Below, piece by piece: positions 1-8,107 of a stretch of 64,000 bases of DNA (positions are counted from its first letter, which is position 1; every line of letters starts with the position of its first letter). Position numbers and translations under genes: made by a program. Source of the DNA: an uncultured Bacilli bacterium (lineage in GTDB: Bacteria; Bacillota_I; Bacilli_A; RF39; UBA660); NCBI GenBank assembly GCA_934167485.1, contig CAKPKL010000005.1, forward strand, positions 1 through 64,000. The letters run 5' to 3'. The notes beneath the pieces are model-generated. The model saw only the letters and a program-made list of their open reading frames with translations. It ran no database searches and was not told the origin of the DNA.

Positions 1-12
1 ATGTTATATTTA

Positions 13-28
13 TGTTTCACGTGGAACA
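13..28. promoter_or_regulatory. parS site 1
   Basis: TGTTTCACGTGGAACA, the reverse complement of the canonical Bacillus parS TGTTCCACGTGAAACA. Expected binding site of the ParB encoded at 58480-59355. Confidence 0.93.
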
Positions 29-59
29 TTGTTCAATTTATACAATGTACTTAGTATCA

Positions 60-75
60 TGTTTCACGTGAAACA
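60..75. promoter_or_regulatory. parS site 2
   Basis: TGTTTCACGTGAAACA, a perfect 16-bp palindrome matching the parS consensus TGTTNCACGTGAAACA. Confidence 0.93.
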
Positions 76-95
76 TTATATTTTATTTTTATCTA

Positions 96-111
96 TGTTT
101 CACGTGGAACA
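96..111. promoter_or_regulatory. parS site 3
   Basis: TGTTTCACGTGGAACA, canonical parS read on the other strand. It lies between the two copies of the 77-bp repeat. Confidence 0.93.
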
Positions 112-156
112 TTGTTTTTTCTTTAATATAATTTTTACAAATATATGTTATATTTA

Positions 157-172
157 TGTTTCACGTGGAACA
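157..172. promoter_or_regulatory. parS site 4
   Basis: TGTTTCACGTGGAACA inside repeat copy 2, equivalent to site 1. Confidence 0.93.
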
Positions 173-203
173 TTGTTCAATTTATACAATGTACTTAGTA
201 TCA

Positions 204-219
204 TGTTTCACGTGAAACA
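204..219. promoter_or_regulatory. parS site 5
   Basis: TGTTTCACGTGAAACA inside repeat copy 2, equivalent to site 2. Confidence 0.93.
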
Positions 220-286
220 TTGTTCAATTTTTACATATTTATATATATTTCACATAATTATGTATTTTATATATATATTCTACCTA

Positions 287-302
287 TGTTCCACGTGAAA
301 CA
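287..302. promoter_or_regulatory. parS site 6
   Basis: TGTTCCACGTGAAACA, identical to the canonical B. subtilis parS sequence. Confidence 0.95.
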
Positions 303-329
303 TTACTGCTAAATTTATATATTTGTACA

Positions 330-345
330 TGTTTCACGTGAAACA
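330..345. promoter_or_regulatory. parS site 7
   Basis: TGTTTCACGTGAAACA, a perfect palindrome 16 bp from the 3' U-tract of the SRP RNA gene. Confidence 0.93.
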
Positions 346-360
346 TAAATATTAAGTAAT

Positions 361-437
361 AAAAAAGCACACACATTTAGAGATTCTTAAGGCTGCTGAA
401 TTCCTTCTCTGACCTGTTTCAAATATAAATGTTGTGC
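361..437 (-). ncRNA. ffs: Small SRP RNA (4.5S/scRNA type)
   Basis: RNA of the signal recognition particle, which binds Ffh (not in this window) to bring nascent membrane proteins to the membrane. The minus-strand transcript from 437 to 367 holds the conserved helix-8 core CAGGTCAG...GAAGGAA...CAGCAGCC. The two ends pair: GCACAACATTTA at the 5' end with TAAATGTGTGTGC at the 3' end. A run of six T follows the closing stem (366-361), so the stem also serves as terminator. About 71 nt is short, fitting the helix-8-only bacterial form without an Alu domain. It sits between parS sites 7 and 8. The match to the core is strong; exact ends are inferred. Confidence 0.87.
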
Positions 438-443
438 AATAAT

Positions 444-472
444 AATATATTATAATTCTAAATTTATTGCAA
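444..472 (-). promoter_or_regulatory. Promoter of the SRP RNA gene
   Basis: Read on the minus strand: -35 TTGCAA (472-467), 17-bp spacer, -10 TATATT (449-444). The RNA would start six bases further on, at 437, exactly where the RNA stem begins. Confidence 0.65.
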
Positions 473-510
473 CTTTTTATAATAATTTATCTATGTAAAT
501 AGAATTAATA

Positions 511-544
511 TAAAAAGAATGTTTCACGTGAAACATTCTTTTTA
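511..544 (-). terminator. gyrA terminator built on a parS palindrome
   Basis: A perfect 34-bp palindrome with centre CACGTG. Read from gyrA the arms end in a short T-run, as in an intrinsic terminator, and the gyrA stop codon (544-542) is the outermost part of the stem. The core is a full parS site, so one element may serve ParB loading and transcription termination. Confidence 0.7.
520..535. promoter_or_regulatory. parS site 8, inside the gyrA terminator
   Basis: TGTTTCACGTGAAACA forms the core of the longer perfect palindrome at 511-544 that follows and overlaps the gyrA stop codon. Confidence 0.93.
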
Positions 545-3073
545 ATTGTTTTCGTTATTTTCTTCTATTTCATCTTGTTGTTCTTCATGTTCAATAACAG
601 CTATAGTACTTACTTTTTGATTATCTTTAAGATTAATTAATTTAACACCTTGAGCTACACGTCCTGTTGATGATACTTGAGATAATGATAACCTAATAAT
701 CATTCCACTATCAGTTATAATTATTAAATCCTCATCACCATTTACTATCTTAAACGAAACAATATTTCCATTTTTTTCTGTAACATTTAAAGCTTTTACT
801 CCCTTACTACCTCTATGTGTCATTCGATATTGATCTATTGTTGTTTTTTTACCGTAACCATTTTCTGTTACAACTAATACATTTTCTGATTCTGTTGATG
901 TTACTTCCATACCTACTGCTATTCCTTCTCCAACGTCAATACCACGTACACCAGATGCAGTTCTTCCCATCATTCTTATTTCATCTTCTTTAAATCTAAT
1001 TAATCTACCATTTGAAGAAGCTATTAATATTTCACTAGTTCCTTCAGTTATTTTTGCTGAAATTAATTCGTCATTTTCTTTTAATGTTATAGCTATTTTT
1101 CCATTTGTTCTAATATTTTCAAATTCTTTTATATCTGTTCTCTTAACAACTCCTTTTTGTGTACAAAGTACAACGTATGCTGGCGTATCTTTTGGAGTTG
1201 CCTTTAACATAACATTAACTTTTTCATCTTTTTCTAAAGGTAATAAATTAATAATAGGTAATCCTTTTGATTGTCTGCTATATAGAGGAACTTCATAACC
1301 TTTCATTCTATATACTTTTCCCTTATTTGTAAAGAACATTATATAATCATGTGTTGTCATAGAAAGAATATTCTCTACAAAATCTTCTTCATTTGTAGAC
1401 ATTCCTTTAATTCCTACACCACCCCTATTTTGTGATTTATATGTATCACTTGTAACTCTTTTAATATATCCTTTGTTTGTAAGTGTTACTACTAAATCCT
1501 CTACTGGAATTAATGATTCATCGTCTATATAATCTATTGCTGTCATATCTATTTCTGTTCTTCTATCATCAGCAAATCTGCGCTTAATATCTAATAATTC
1601 ATCTTTGATTATACTCAATACTTTAGCTTCGCTTGCCAATATTGATCTTAATTCTTCAATTAGTTCTAATAAATCTTTTAATTCTTGTTCTATTTTATCT
1701 CTTTCTAAGCCAGTTAAACGTCTTAATTTTAATTCTAAGATATTATCAGATTGTATTTCAGATAAACCAAATCTACTCATTAAGGTAACTCTTGCCTCTT
1801 GATCTGTTTTTGATCCCTTAATTATCTTTATAACTTCATCAATATTATCAAGTGCTATTTTAAATCCTTCTAATATATGAACTCTTGCTTCTGATTTTTT
1901 CAAATCATACCTAGTTCTTCTTATTATAACTTCTTTTTGATGATCGATATATTTTGATATTATATCTTTCAAACCTAATGTTCTAGGTGTTCCTTGATCT
2001 AACATTAAAAATATTATTCCATACGTTGTTTGAAAAGATGTATGCTTATATAAATTATTTAATACAACTTGTGGATTCGCATCCCTTTTTAATGTTATTG
2101 TTATTTTTACACCATTTTTTAAATCAGTGTGATAATCTGCTATACCTTCTAATGTTTTATTATGAACTAATTCAGCTACTTTTGTTTTTAAATCCATAGT
2201 ACTTGTACCATATGGTACTTCAGTTATTATTATTGCACTATGACCATTTTTTTCCTCTATTTCAGCCTTACTTCTAATAGTTATAGAACCTCTACCAGTT
2301 TCATAAGCCTTTCTAATACCTGAATTTCCAAGTATTATACCACCTGTTGGAAAATCTGGACCTTTTATATATTCCATAAGACCTAATGTATCTATTTCTG
2401 AATTATCTATAAAAGCTACACAACCATCTATTACTTCGCCTAAATTATGAGGTGGAATATTAGTTGCCATTCCTACTGCTATACCCATAGAACCATTTAC
2501 CAATATGTTTGGAAATCTACTTGGTAATACTCTTGGTTCTTTTTCTGTCTCAGTGTAGTTTAAATCCATATCTACAGTATCTTTACCAATATCTCTCAAT
2601 AATTCTAATGATATTTTTGATAATCTTGCTTCTGTATAACGATATGCAGCGGCTCCATCACCTTCGATATTACCAAAGTTACCATGACCATCTACTAACA
2701 TATAACGTTCATTAAAATCTTGAGCTAAACGAACCATTGCTTCATAAATACTTGAATCACCATGTGGGTGATAATGTCCCATAACATATCCTACTGTTGT
2801 TGCACTCTTTTTATGTGGTTTATCAGGTGTATTACCTTCTTCATACATTGACCATAAAATTCTTCTATGTACTGGTTTTAAACCATCCCTTAAATCTGGG
2901 ATTGCACGTGAAGTTATAACGCTCATAGAATAATCTAAGAATGAATCTTCTACTTCTTTTACTATATTATTTTCAGAAAGTTTATCTCTCTCATGGAAAG
3001 TATCTTTAAAAGATGTTTCTTCTTTTTGTATTTCTTCATTATTTTGTTCTAAATTTCTATTTTCTTCTTCCAT
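542..3073 (-). CDS. gyrA: DNA gyrase subunit A
   Basis: Breakage-reunion subunit of DNA gyrase, which with GyrB introduces negative supercoils using ATP. The catalytic tyrosine lies in the segment AAAYRYTEAR (Tyr146 by my count). The GyrA box QNRGGVGIKG in the C-terminal beta-pinwheel argues for gyrase rather than topoisomerase IV. 843 residues is normal for the family. An acidic N-terminal extension of about 24 residues precedes the conserved core. The quinolone-determining positions are Ser107 and Glu111 (HPHGDSSIYE), the usual Gram-positive wild type. ATG start with AGGAGG just upstream, 9 nt after gyrB, so the two are co-transcribed. The acidic C-terminal tail is ordinary. Confidence 0.98.
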   Translation of the reverse strand: MEEENRNLEQNNEEIQKEETSFKDTFHERDKLSENNIVKEVEDSFLDYSMSVITSRAIPDLRDGLKPVHRRILWSMYEEGNTPDKPHKKSATTVGYVMGHYHPHGDSSIYEAMVRLAQDFNERYMLVDGHGNFGNIEGDGAAAYRYTEARLSKISLELLRDIGKDTVDMDLNYTETEKEPRVLPSRFPNILVNGSMGIAVGMATNIPPHNLGEVIDGCVAFIDNSEIDTLGLMEYIKGPDFPTGGIILGNSGIRKAYETGRGSITIRSKAEIEEKNGHSAIIITEVPYGTSTMDLKTKVAELVHNKTLEGIADYHTDLKNGVKITITLKRDANPQVVLNNLYKHTSFQTTYGIIFLMLDQGTPRTLGLKDIISKYIDHQKEVIIRRTRYDLKKSEARVHILEGFKIALDNIDEVIKIIKGSKTDQEARVTLMSRFGLSEIQSDNILELKLRRLTGLERDKIEQELKDLLELIEELRSILASEAKVLSIIKDELLDIKRRFADDRRTEIDMTAIDYIDDESLIPVEDLVVTLTNKGYIKRVTSDTYKSQNRGGVGIKGMSTNEEDFVENILSMTTHDYIMFFTNKGKVYRMKGYEVPLYSRQSKGLPIINLLPLEKDEKVNVMLKATPKDTPAYVVLCTQKGVVKRTDIKEFENIRTNGKIAITLKENDELISAKITEGTSEILIASSNGRLIRFKEDEIRMMGRTASGVRGIDVGEGIAVGMEVTSTESENVLVVTENGYGKKTTIDQYRMTHRGSKGVKALNVTEKNGNIVSFKIVNGDEDLIIITDSGMIIRLSLSQVSSTGRVAQGVKLINLKDNQKVSTIAVIEHEEQQDEIEENNENN

Positions 3074-3082
3074 ATAAACCTC

Positions 3083-5011
3083 CTATATATCCAAATTTTG
3101 TACATATTTGGCATTTTCTTCAATAAATTTTCTTCTAGGTTCTACTTCATCACCCATTAATTTAGCAAATACTTGATCTGCCATCATACAATCATTTACT
3201 GTTATTTTTCTTAATATACGTTTTTCTATATCCATAGTAGTCTCATTTAATTCTTCTGGATCCATTTCTCCTAAACCCTTCATACGAGTAATTTCTGCAC
3301 GAGATCTTACATTTTCTGGTAATGTATTTAAATATGAATTTTTTTCTGCTTCATCTAATACATATTTACGTGTTTTACCATGTCTAATTCTAAATAATGG
3401 TGGTTGTGCAGCATAAACATGCCCTGCTTCTACAATAGGTCTAAAAAATCTATAGAAAAGAGTTAATAATAATACACGAATATGGGCTCCATCTACATCG
3501 GCATCTGTCATAATTATTATTTTATCGTATCTAAGTTTCTCTAAATTAAATTCTTCACCTATACCTGTACCAAATGCAGTTATTATTGATCTTATTTCTT
3601 CATTGCCAAGAGCTCTATCCAATCTATTCTTTTCTACATTTAAAATCTTACCTCTAAGTGGTAAAATTGCTTGGGTCATTGAGTCTCTACCTTTTTTTGC
3701 ACTTCCTCCTGCTGAATCTCCCTCAACTATAAATATTTCTGAAACTTTTGGATCTTTACTCTTACAGTCTGATAATTTTCCAAAGAAGTTTGTAGTTTGC
3801 ATTTCGCTTTTTCTTGTTATTTCACGAGCTTTTTTAGCTGCATTTCTAGCCTTACAAGCAACCATTGCTTTATCTACTATAGTTCTTGCTTCTGTAGGAT
3901 TTTCTAGTAAAAACTTTTCAAAACCTTCACTAAAAACATTATCTGCTAATTTTCTTACCTCACTATTACCTAATCTTCCTTTTGTTTGTCCTTCAAATTG
4001 TGGATTTGGATGCTTACAAGATATTATCATTGTTAAACCTTCTTTAACATCCTCACCAGTTAAAGATTCATCTTTTTCTTTTAATAAATTATTTTTTCTT
4101 GCATAATTATTAATAACTCGTGTTAGCGCTCTTTTAACACCTTCTTCATGTGTTCCTCCATCATGTGTATTAATATTATTTACAAAAGAATAAATATTCT
4201 CATTATAACCTGTATTATATTGCATAGCTACTTCAAAAAATACACCAGCTTCAGAACCTTCTAAATGTATTATTTTATCGTGAATAACAGTCTTTTGTTG
4301 ATTAATAAATTTTACATACTCACTTATACCACCTTCATACATAAATGTCTCACCAGTAGTATCTTCTTGGTCTCTATCGTCTCTTAAAGTAAGTCTTAAA
4401 CCTCTATTTAAGAATGCTAATTCTCTTATTCTCACCATTAAAGTATTATAATCATATATATCAGTATCAAATATATCAGAATCTGGTTTAAATGTTACTA
4501 CAGTACCTGTTCTATTAATATCACATTCTCCAATTTCTTTTAGTGGTTCTACTGTATGTCCACCATTTTCAAAACGAATATAGTATATCTTACCATTTTT
4601 ATAAACTTTTACCTCTACCCATTTTGATAAAGCATTAACAACAGAAGCTCCTACTCCGTGTAATCCACCAGATACTTTGTATCCGCCACCACCAAATTTT
4701 CCTCCTGCATGTAATACTGTATAAACTGTTTCAACAGTTGATTTTTTTGTTTTTGGATGGATATCAACTGGTATACCACGTCCATCATCTTTTACTGTTA
4801 TAGAATTATCTTTATTAATAACTACCTCTATATTTTTACAAAAACCTGCCAAAGATTCATCAATTGAGTTATCAACTATTTCCCAAACTAAATGATGTAA
4901 TCCTTTTACATCTGTCGTACCTATATACATACCAGGTCTTTTTCTAACAGCTTCTAATCCTTCTAATACTTGAATGTCTGATGCATCATAATGATTTAAA
5001 TTTTCATTCAT
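3083..5011 (-). CDS. gyrB: DNA gyrase subunit B
   Basis: ATPase subunit of DNA gyrase. In order: GHKL ATPase domain (VDNSIDE, DDGRGIPV, GLHGVGASVVNALS), transducer domain, TOPRIM domain with EGDSAGGSAKKGRD and the metal-binding DADVDGAHI, and the C-terminal GyrA-binding region ending MGDEVEPRRKFIEENA. 642 residues is the usual length for Gram-positive GyrB without the large enterobacterial insert. ATG start with GAGGTGA upstream. Its first 8 nt overlap the recF stop, so recF-gyrB-gyrA form a translationally coupled operon on the left replication arm. Confidence 0.98.
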   Translation of the reverse strand: MNENLNHYDASDIQVLEGLEAVRKRPGMYIGTTDVKGLHHLVWEIVDNSIDESLAGFCKNIEVVINKDNSITVKDDGRGIPVDIHPKTKKSTVETVYTVLHAGGKFGGGGYKVSGGLHGVGASVVNALSKWVEVKVYKNGKIYYIRFENGGHTVEPLKEIGECDINRTGTVVTFKPDSDIFDTDIYDYNTLMVRIRELAFLNRGLRLTLRDDRDQEDTTGETFMYEGGISEYVKFINQQKTVIHDKIIHLEGSEAGVFFEVAMQYNTGYNENIYSFVNNINTHDGGTHEEGVKRALTRVINNYARKNNLLKEKDESLTGEDVKEGLTMIISCKHPNPQFEGQTKGRLGNSEVRKLADNVFSEGFEKFLLENPTEARTIVDKAMVACKARNAAKKAREITRKSEMQTTNFFGKLSDCKSKDPKVSEIFIVEGDSAGGSAKKGRDSMTQAILPLRGKILNVEKNRLDRALGNEEIRSIITAFGTGIGEEFNLEKLRYDKIIIMTDADVDGAHIRVLLLTLFYRFFRPIVEAGHVYAAQPPLFRIRHGKTRKYVLDEAEKNSYLNTLPENVRSRAEITRMKGLGEMDPEELNETTMDIEKRILRKITVNDCMMADQVFAKLMGDEVEPRRKFIEENAKYVQNLDI

Positions 5012-6128
5012 CTATCTTCACCTCTTTTATTTTTACGATGTTACCATTATTTATATTAAATAACTTAGATTTTTTAATTAATTTTGGATCTAAATTATTT
5101 AAATCAGTAGTTGTTATAATTGTTTGTATATTTTTATTTATATACTTTAACAAGTTATTCTTTTTTTTATCATCCAATTCACTAAAAATGTCATCTAGTA
5201 ATAAAATTGGAGTCGTTTCCTTGTATTTTTTAAATATTTCTATTTCAGCTAATTTAAAAGCTAATACAGCAATTCTTTGTTGCCCTTGAGAACCATAATA
5301 CTTTAAATTTTTATCGTTTAAATAATACTCAATATCATCTTTATGTGGTCCTATATCTGTTGAACAAATTTTCATATCATATGTTAAACGTTTATTATAT
5401 TCTTCTAATAAAATTTGTTTTATATTAGGATCATTTATATCTATACCTATATTTGGAACATACTTAATATTAAATCCATCTATGTTCATAATATCATTAT
5501 AAATTTTTTTACAGTAATCATTTATTTTATTAACATATTTATTACGTAATTTGTATATCATAATTGATTTATCAACTAAATAACCAGTTAAAATATTAAT
5601 ATAATTTATATCTATTGATTCTTGTTTACTTAATTTTTTTAAATATTCATTCCTAATTTTAAGTATTTTATTATATTCATTAATAAGAATATAATAATTA
5701 CTATATAATTGAGACAATTCTAAATTTAAATATTTCCTTCGGTTTATAGGAGAACCTTTTATTAATTCTAAATCATCTGGCGAAAATATTATAATATTAA
5801 GTAATGATATATAATCACTTACTTTTTTTACAACATCTCCATTATATTTTAATACTTTATTTTTATTATCTATATATATATTTAATTTATTATCTGACGA
5901 ATCATTATAAATACCTTCTATAGTTAAATATTCCTCATCTTTTTTTATTAAACTATTATCAATAAAACTTCTATGTGATTTTGTTGAACCTAAAACAAAT
6001 ATACTTTCTAACAAATTTGTTTTACCTTGAGCATTATTTCCATAAATTATATTTATTCCTTTTGTAAGAGTTAACTGCAAACTACTATAATTTCTAAAAT
6101 TGTGCAATTTTATTTTTTTTAAATACAT
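5004..6128 (-). CDS. recF: DNA replication and repair protein RecF
   Basis: SMC-like ATPase that helps load RecA at single-strand gaps. N-terminal Walker A GNNAQGKTNLLES (about residues 29-41), signature segment GSQGQQR in the C-terminal third, and Walker B ILLLDDIFSELDDKK near residue 320. 374 residues matches the family. It follows comK with a 120-bp gap that contains its own likely promoter, and overlaps gyrB by 8 nt. ATG start at 6128; the order dnaA-dnaN-x-recF-gyrB-gyrA is the classical Bacillota origin arrangement. Confidence 0.97.
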   Translation of the reverse strand: MYLKKIKLHNFRNYSSLQLTLTKGINIIYGNNAQGKTNLLESIFVLGSTKSHRSFIDNSLIKKDEEYLTIEGIYNDSSDNKLNIYIDNKNKVLKYNGDVVKKVSDYISLLNIIIFSPDDLELIKGSPINRRKYLNLELSQLYSNYYILINEYNKILKIRNEYLKKLSKQESIDINYINILTGYLVDKSIMIYKLRNKYVNKINDYCKKIYNDIMNIDGFNIKYVPNIGIDINDPNIKQILLEEYNKRLTYDMKICSTDIGPHKDDIEYYLNDKNLKYYGSQGQQRIAVLAFKLAEIEIFKKYKETTPILLLDDIFSELDDKKKNNLLKYINKNIQTIITTTDLNNLDPKLIKKSKLFNINNGNIVKIKEVKIDE

Positions 6129-6203
6129 AAAAGTTCTCTTTTCATCATTATATCCCCCTATTTTTAATTTTCATACGAATTAATACTCCTATACACATAT
6201 ATA

Positions 6204-6212
6204 ATTATACCA
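6204..6212 (-). promoter_or_regulatory. Extended -10 promoter for recF-gyrB-gyrA
   Basis: Minus strand TGGTATAAT: TATAAT at 209-204 preceded by the TGn extension at 212-210. No good -35 is visible, which is common for extended -10 promoters. It lies 75 bp upstream of the recF start. Confidence 0.5.
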
Positions 6213-6248
6213 TAATTTAAGCAATAAAAAAAGAAAAAATTGTTTTTT

Positions 6249-6713
6249 TCAATCTTTTCTCATATTTTTTATCTCATATAATTTTACTTTTAACATGTTT
6301 GCTCTATAAATTTGATTTTCAAGTGAATAAAACGAAATATTTATATTCATTTTATTTAAATTTTTAAAAATTATTTCACTTTTATTATTTACATTATATA
6401 TTTTTTTATATTTATCTATTTTATTTAAAGCAATCCAAGTAGCTTGTTGAGTTCTTGCTGATGTTGTTGGAAAAAATATTATATTTCTACTCTCTTCTAT
6501 TATAATTGGAAATTTAGTTTTTATACCAGTTAATGCCTTTGTTCCTACACATCTACCTTGATATGAACTACCATAAAATTCACAATTTTTTTTAATTATA
6601 CTATTTGCTGATTGTTTTACAACATAATTTTCTTCTTCTTCATATACCATTGAATTACTATCATCTAACGGTACTATTGCCATTGTAGATGAATTTATCT
6701 CATATTCTTTCAT
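6249..6713 (-). CDS. comK: ComK-family competence transcription factor
   Basis: ComK is the master activator of DNA-uptake genes in Bacillus. The 154-residue protein keeps the family pattern along its length: YEINSSTMAIVP at the N terminus (Bacillus ComK YEVNGATIAVLP), CEFYGSSYQGRCVGT (CRFFGSSYAGRKAGT), a PIIIEESRNIIFFPT segment, WIAL, and SLENQIYRANMLKVKL (SFENQVYRTAWLRTKF). It is shorter than B. subtilis ComK (192 residues), lacking most of the C-terminal tail used for multimer formation and MecA control. ATG start with GGAAGGGGG upstream. It occupies the dnaN-recF interval where Bacillus has the small S4-domain gene yaaA. Function as competence activator is inferred from family membership. 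Confidence 0.85.
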   Translation of the reverse strand: MKEYEINSSTMAIVPLDDSNSMVYEEEENYVVKQSANSIIKKNCEFYGSSYQGRCVGTKALTGIKTKFPIIIEESRNIIFFPTTSARTQQATWIALNKIDKYKKIYNVNNKSEIIFKNLNKMNINISFYSLENQIYRANMLKVKLYEIKNMRKD

Positions 6714-6809
6714 AATATCCCCCTTCCTTGTGTACTCTTATACACTACCAAGTTGTCGAAATAAATAGAATTATGTCGATAAAATTCAATTTTTGTAATT
6801 TTTTATACA

Positions 6810-6850
6810 AAAAAAGTGTATAACTTTATTTTTGTGTAAGTTATACACTC
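6810..6850 (-). terminator. dnaN terminator
   Basis: Inverted repeat AGTGTATAAC (6816-6825) and GTTATACACT (6841-6850). Read from dnaN, the stem is followed by seven T (6816-6810). The arms also resemble the DnaA box TTATACACA. Confidence 0.8.
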
Positions 6851-6859
6851 TTATTTTTA

Positions 6860-7981
6860 TTAATAAGTCCTTATTGGTAATATTAACTGTGTTAAATCAT
6901 TGTTATCAACATAGTTTAATATTATAGGTTTTATTTCACCATTAAATAATAATTCAATTTCATCACTTTCAAAAGTTTTTATTGCATCCATCATATATTT
7001 AGAACTAAAAGAAATTTTTATATCAGAATCATTACTTTTTTCAATATTAATTTTCTCTTCTACATTTCCTATTTCAGGAATATTAGATGAGATAATCATT
7101 ATATCTCCTTTTGTTTCTAATTTTATAATATTTTTTTCTTCTGAATTTGTTAAAAGTGATGCTCTATCAATTGAATTATAAAAATTATCTAATTTAATTT
7201 TAATTTTTAAATCAAAATTATCAGGAATTAGTTTATTTGTATCTGGATAATTACCATTTATAAGTCTTGTCATTACGATTAAATTTTTTATTTTAAATAT
7301 TACTTTATTTGTAAATATATGCATTTCACATTTTTCTTCATCATCTAACATTAATTTAGTTATTTCATTTACATTCCTACTTGGGATGATAATATCTATA
7401 TTATCTTCAACAGCTGTATCTAAAGTAATTCTTTTTTTAGATAATCTATATGAATCTGTAGCAGTTACTTCCATTAAATTATTATTTACTTTAAAGTTTA
7501 TACCTGTTAAAATTGGTCTACTTTCTTGATTAGAAGCTGCAAATATAGTCTGATTAATAGTTGTTTTAAATATTTTTTGATCTATTAATATAGGAGTATT
7601 AGTAAATTCTAAATCTAAATCAGGAAATTCATTTACATTATTACAATTTAATTTAAATGAAGAATTAGCTGTTGTTATTAAAACTTGAGAATCAATAATT
7701 TCTTCTATATTAATAATTTCATTATCTAATCTTTTTACTATATCATATATATATCTACCAGATATTAATAATTCTCCTTGTATTTCAATTTCTTCAATTT
7801 TTTCTTTTGGAATAAAAGATTTAATTGCAAGTTCATTATCTGTACTTAATAAATATAAACCTTCATCATTTAATTCAAATTTTATACAATTTAAAATAGG
7901 AATTAAATTTTTATTTGAAATACCTCTTATAACATAATTTAAATGTTCCATTAACACTTTTTGTTTAATTTTTAATTTCAT
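6860..7981 (-). CDS. dnaN: DNA polymerase III sliding clamp (beta subunit)
   Basis: Homodimeric ring that holds DNA polymerase III on DNA. 373 residues with the three repeated clamp domains. Recognisable parts are the N-terminal MKLKIKQKVLMEHLNYVIRG, the mid segment TGINFKVNNNLMEVTATDSYRLS and the C-terminal LTQLILPIRTY, corresponding to the conserved LxLPxRxx end. ATG start with AGAAGGAA upstream. It lies 126 bp downstream of dnaA, a gap that holds two DnaA-box-like sequences, and is followed by its own hairpin terminator. Confidence 0.97.
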   Translation of the reverse strand: MKLKIKQKVLMEHLNYVIRGISNKNLIPILNCIKFELNDEGLYLLSTDNELAIKSFIPKEKIEEIEIQGELLISGRYIYDIVKRLDNEIINIEEIIDSQVLITTANSSFKLNCNNVNEFPDLDLEFTNTPILIDQKIFKTTINQTIFAASNQESRPILTGINFKVNNNLMEVTATDSYRLSKKRITLDTAVEDNIDIIIPSRNVNEITKLMLDDEEKCEMHIFTNKVIFKIKNLIVMTRLINGNYPDTNKLIPDNFDLKIKIKLDNFYNSIDRASLLTNSEEKNIIKLETKGDIMIISSNIPEIGNVEEKINIEKSNDSDIKISFSSKYMMDAIKTFESDEIELLFNGEIKPIILNYVDNNDLTQLILPIRTY

Positions 7982-8027
7982 ATTATTCCTTCTTTCTAAT
8001 ATATATTATTTTTATTAATGTTCATAA

Positions 8028-8080
8028 TGTTGATAACCCACTTTTTCTTTTATTTATAAGGCATTAATGTATGTGCATAA
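8028..8080. promoter_or_regulatory. DnaA-box-like sites between dnaA and dnaN
   Basis: TGTTGATAA at 8028-8036 and TGTGCATAA at 8072-8080, reverse complements of TTATCAACA and TTATGCACA, the two forms that also recur in the oriC region. Bacillus likewise has DnaA-box clusters on both sides of dnaA. Confidence 0.5.
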
Positions 8081-8107
8081 AAAGTTTATATTTATATTTT
8101 TTACACA

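Larger units (their letters stand above)
1..77 (+). repeat. 77-bp direct repeat, copy 1
   Basis: Identical base for base to 145-221 (offset 144). Each copy carries two parS sites, one ending GGAACA and one ending GAAACA. The copy may extend left of the window. It looks like a tandem duplication that multiplied ParB-binding sites. Confidence 0.9.
145..221 (+). repeat. 77-bp direct repeat, copy 2
   Basis: Second copy of the 1-77 segment; the two diverge at the 78th base (a versus g). It contains the parS sites at 157-172 and 204-219. Confidence 0.9.

Noticed and set aside
29..298. 89-residue open frame over the parS array
   Set aside because: Its sequence is only the translation of parS repeats (MFHVKH/MFHVEH); no ribosome binding site, and the DNA is explained by ParB sites and duplication.
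1..345. CRISPR-like regular repeats
   Set aside because: The repeats are 16-bp palindromes with irregular spacing (about 20-67 bp) and match parS; there is no array structure and no cas gene.
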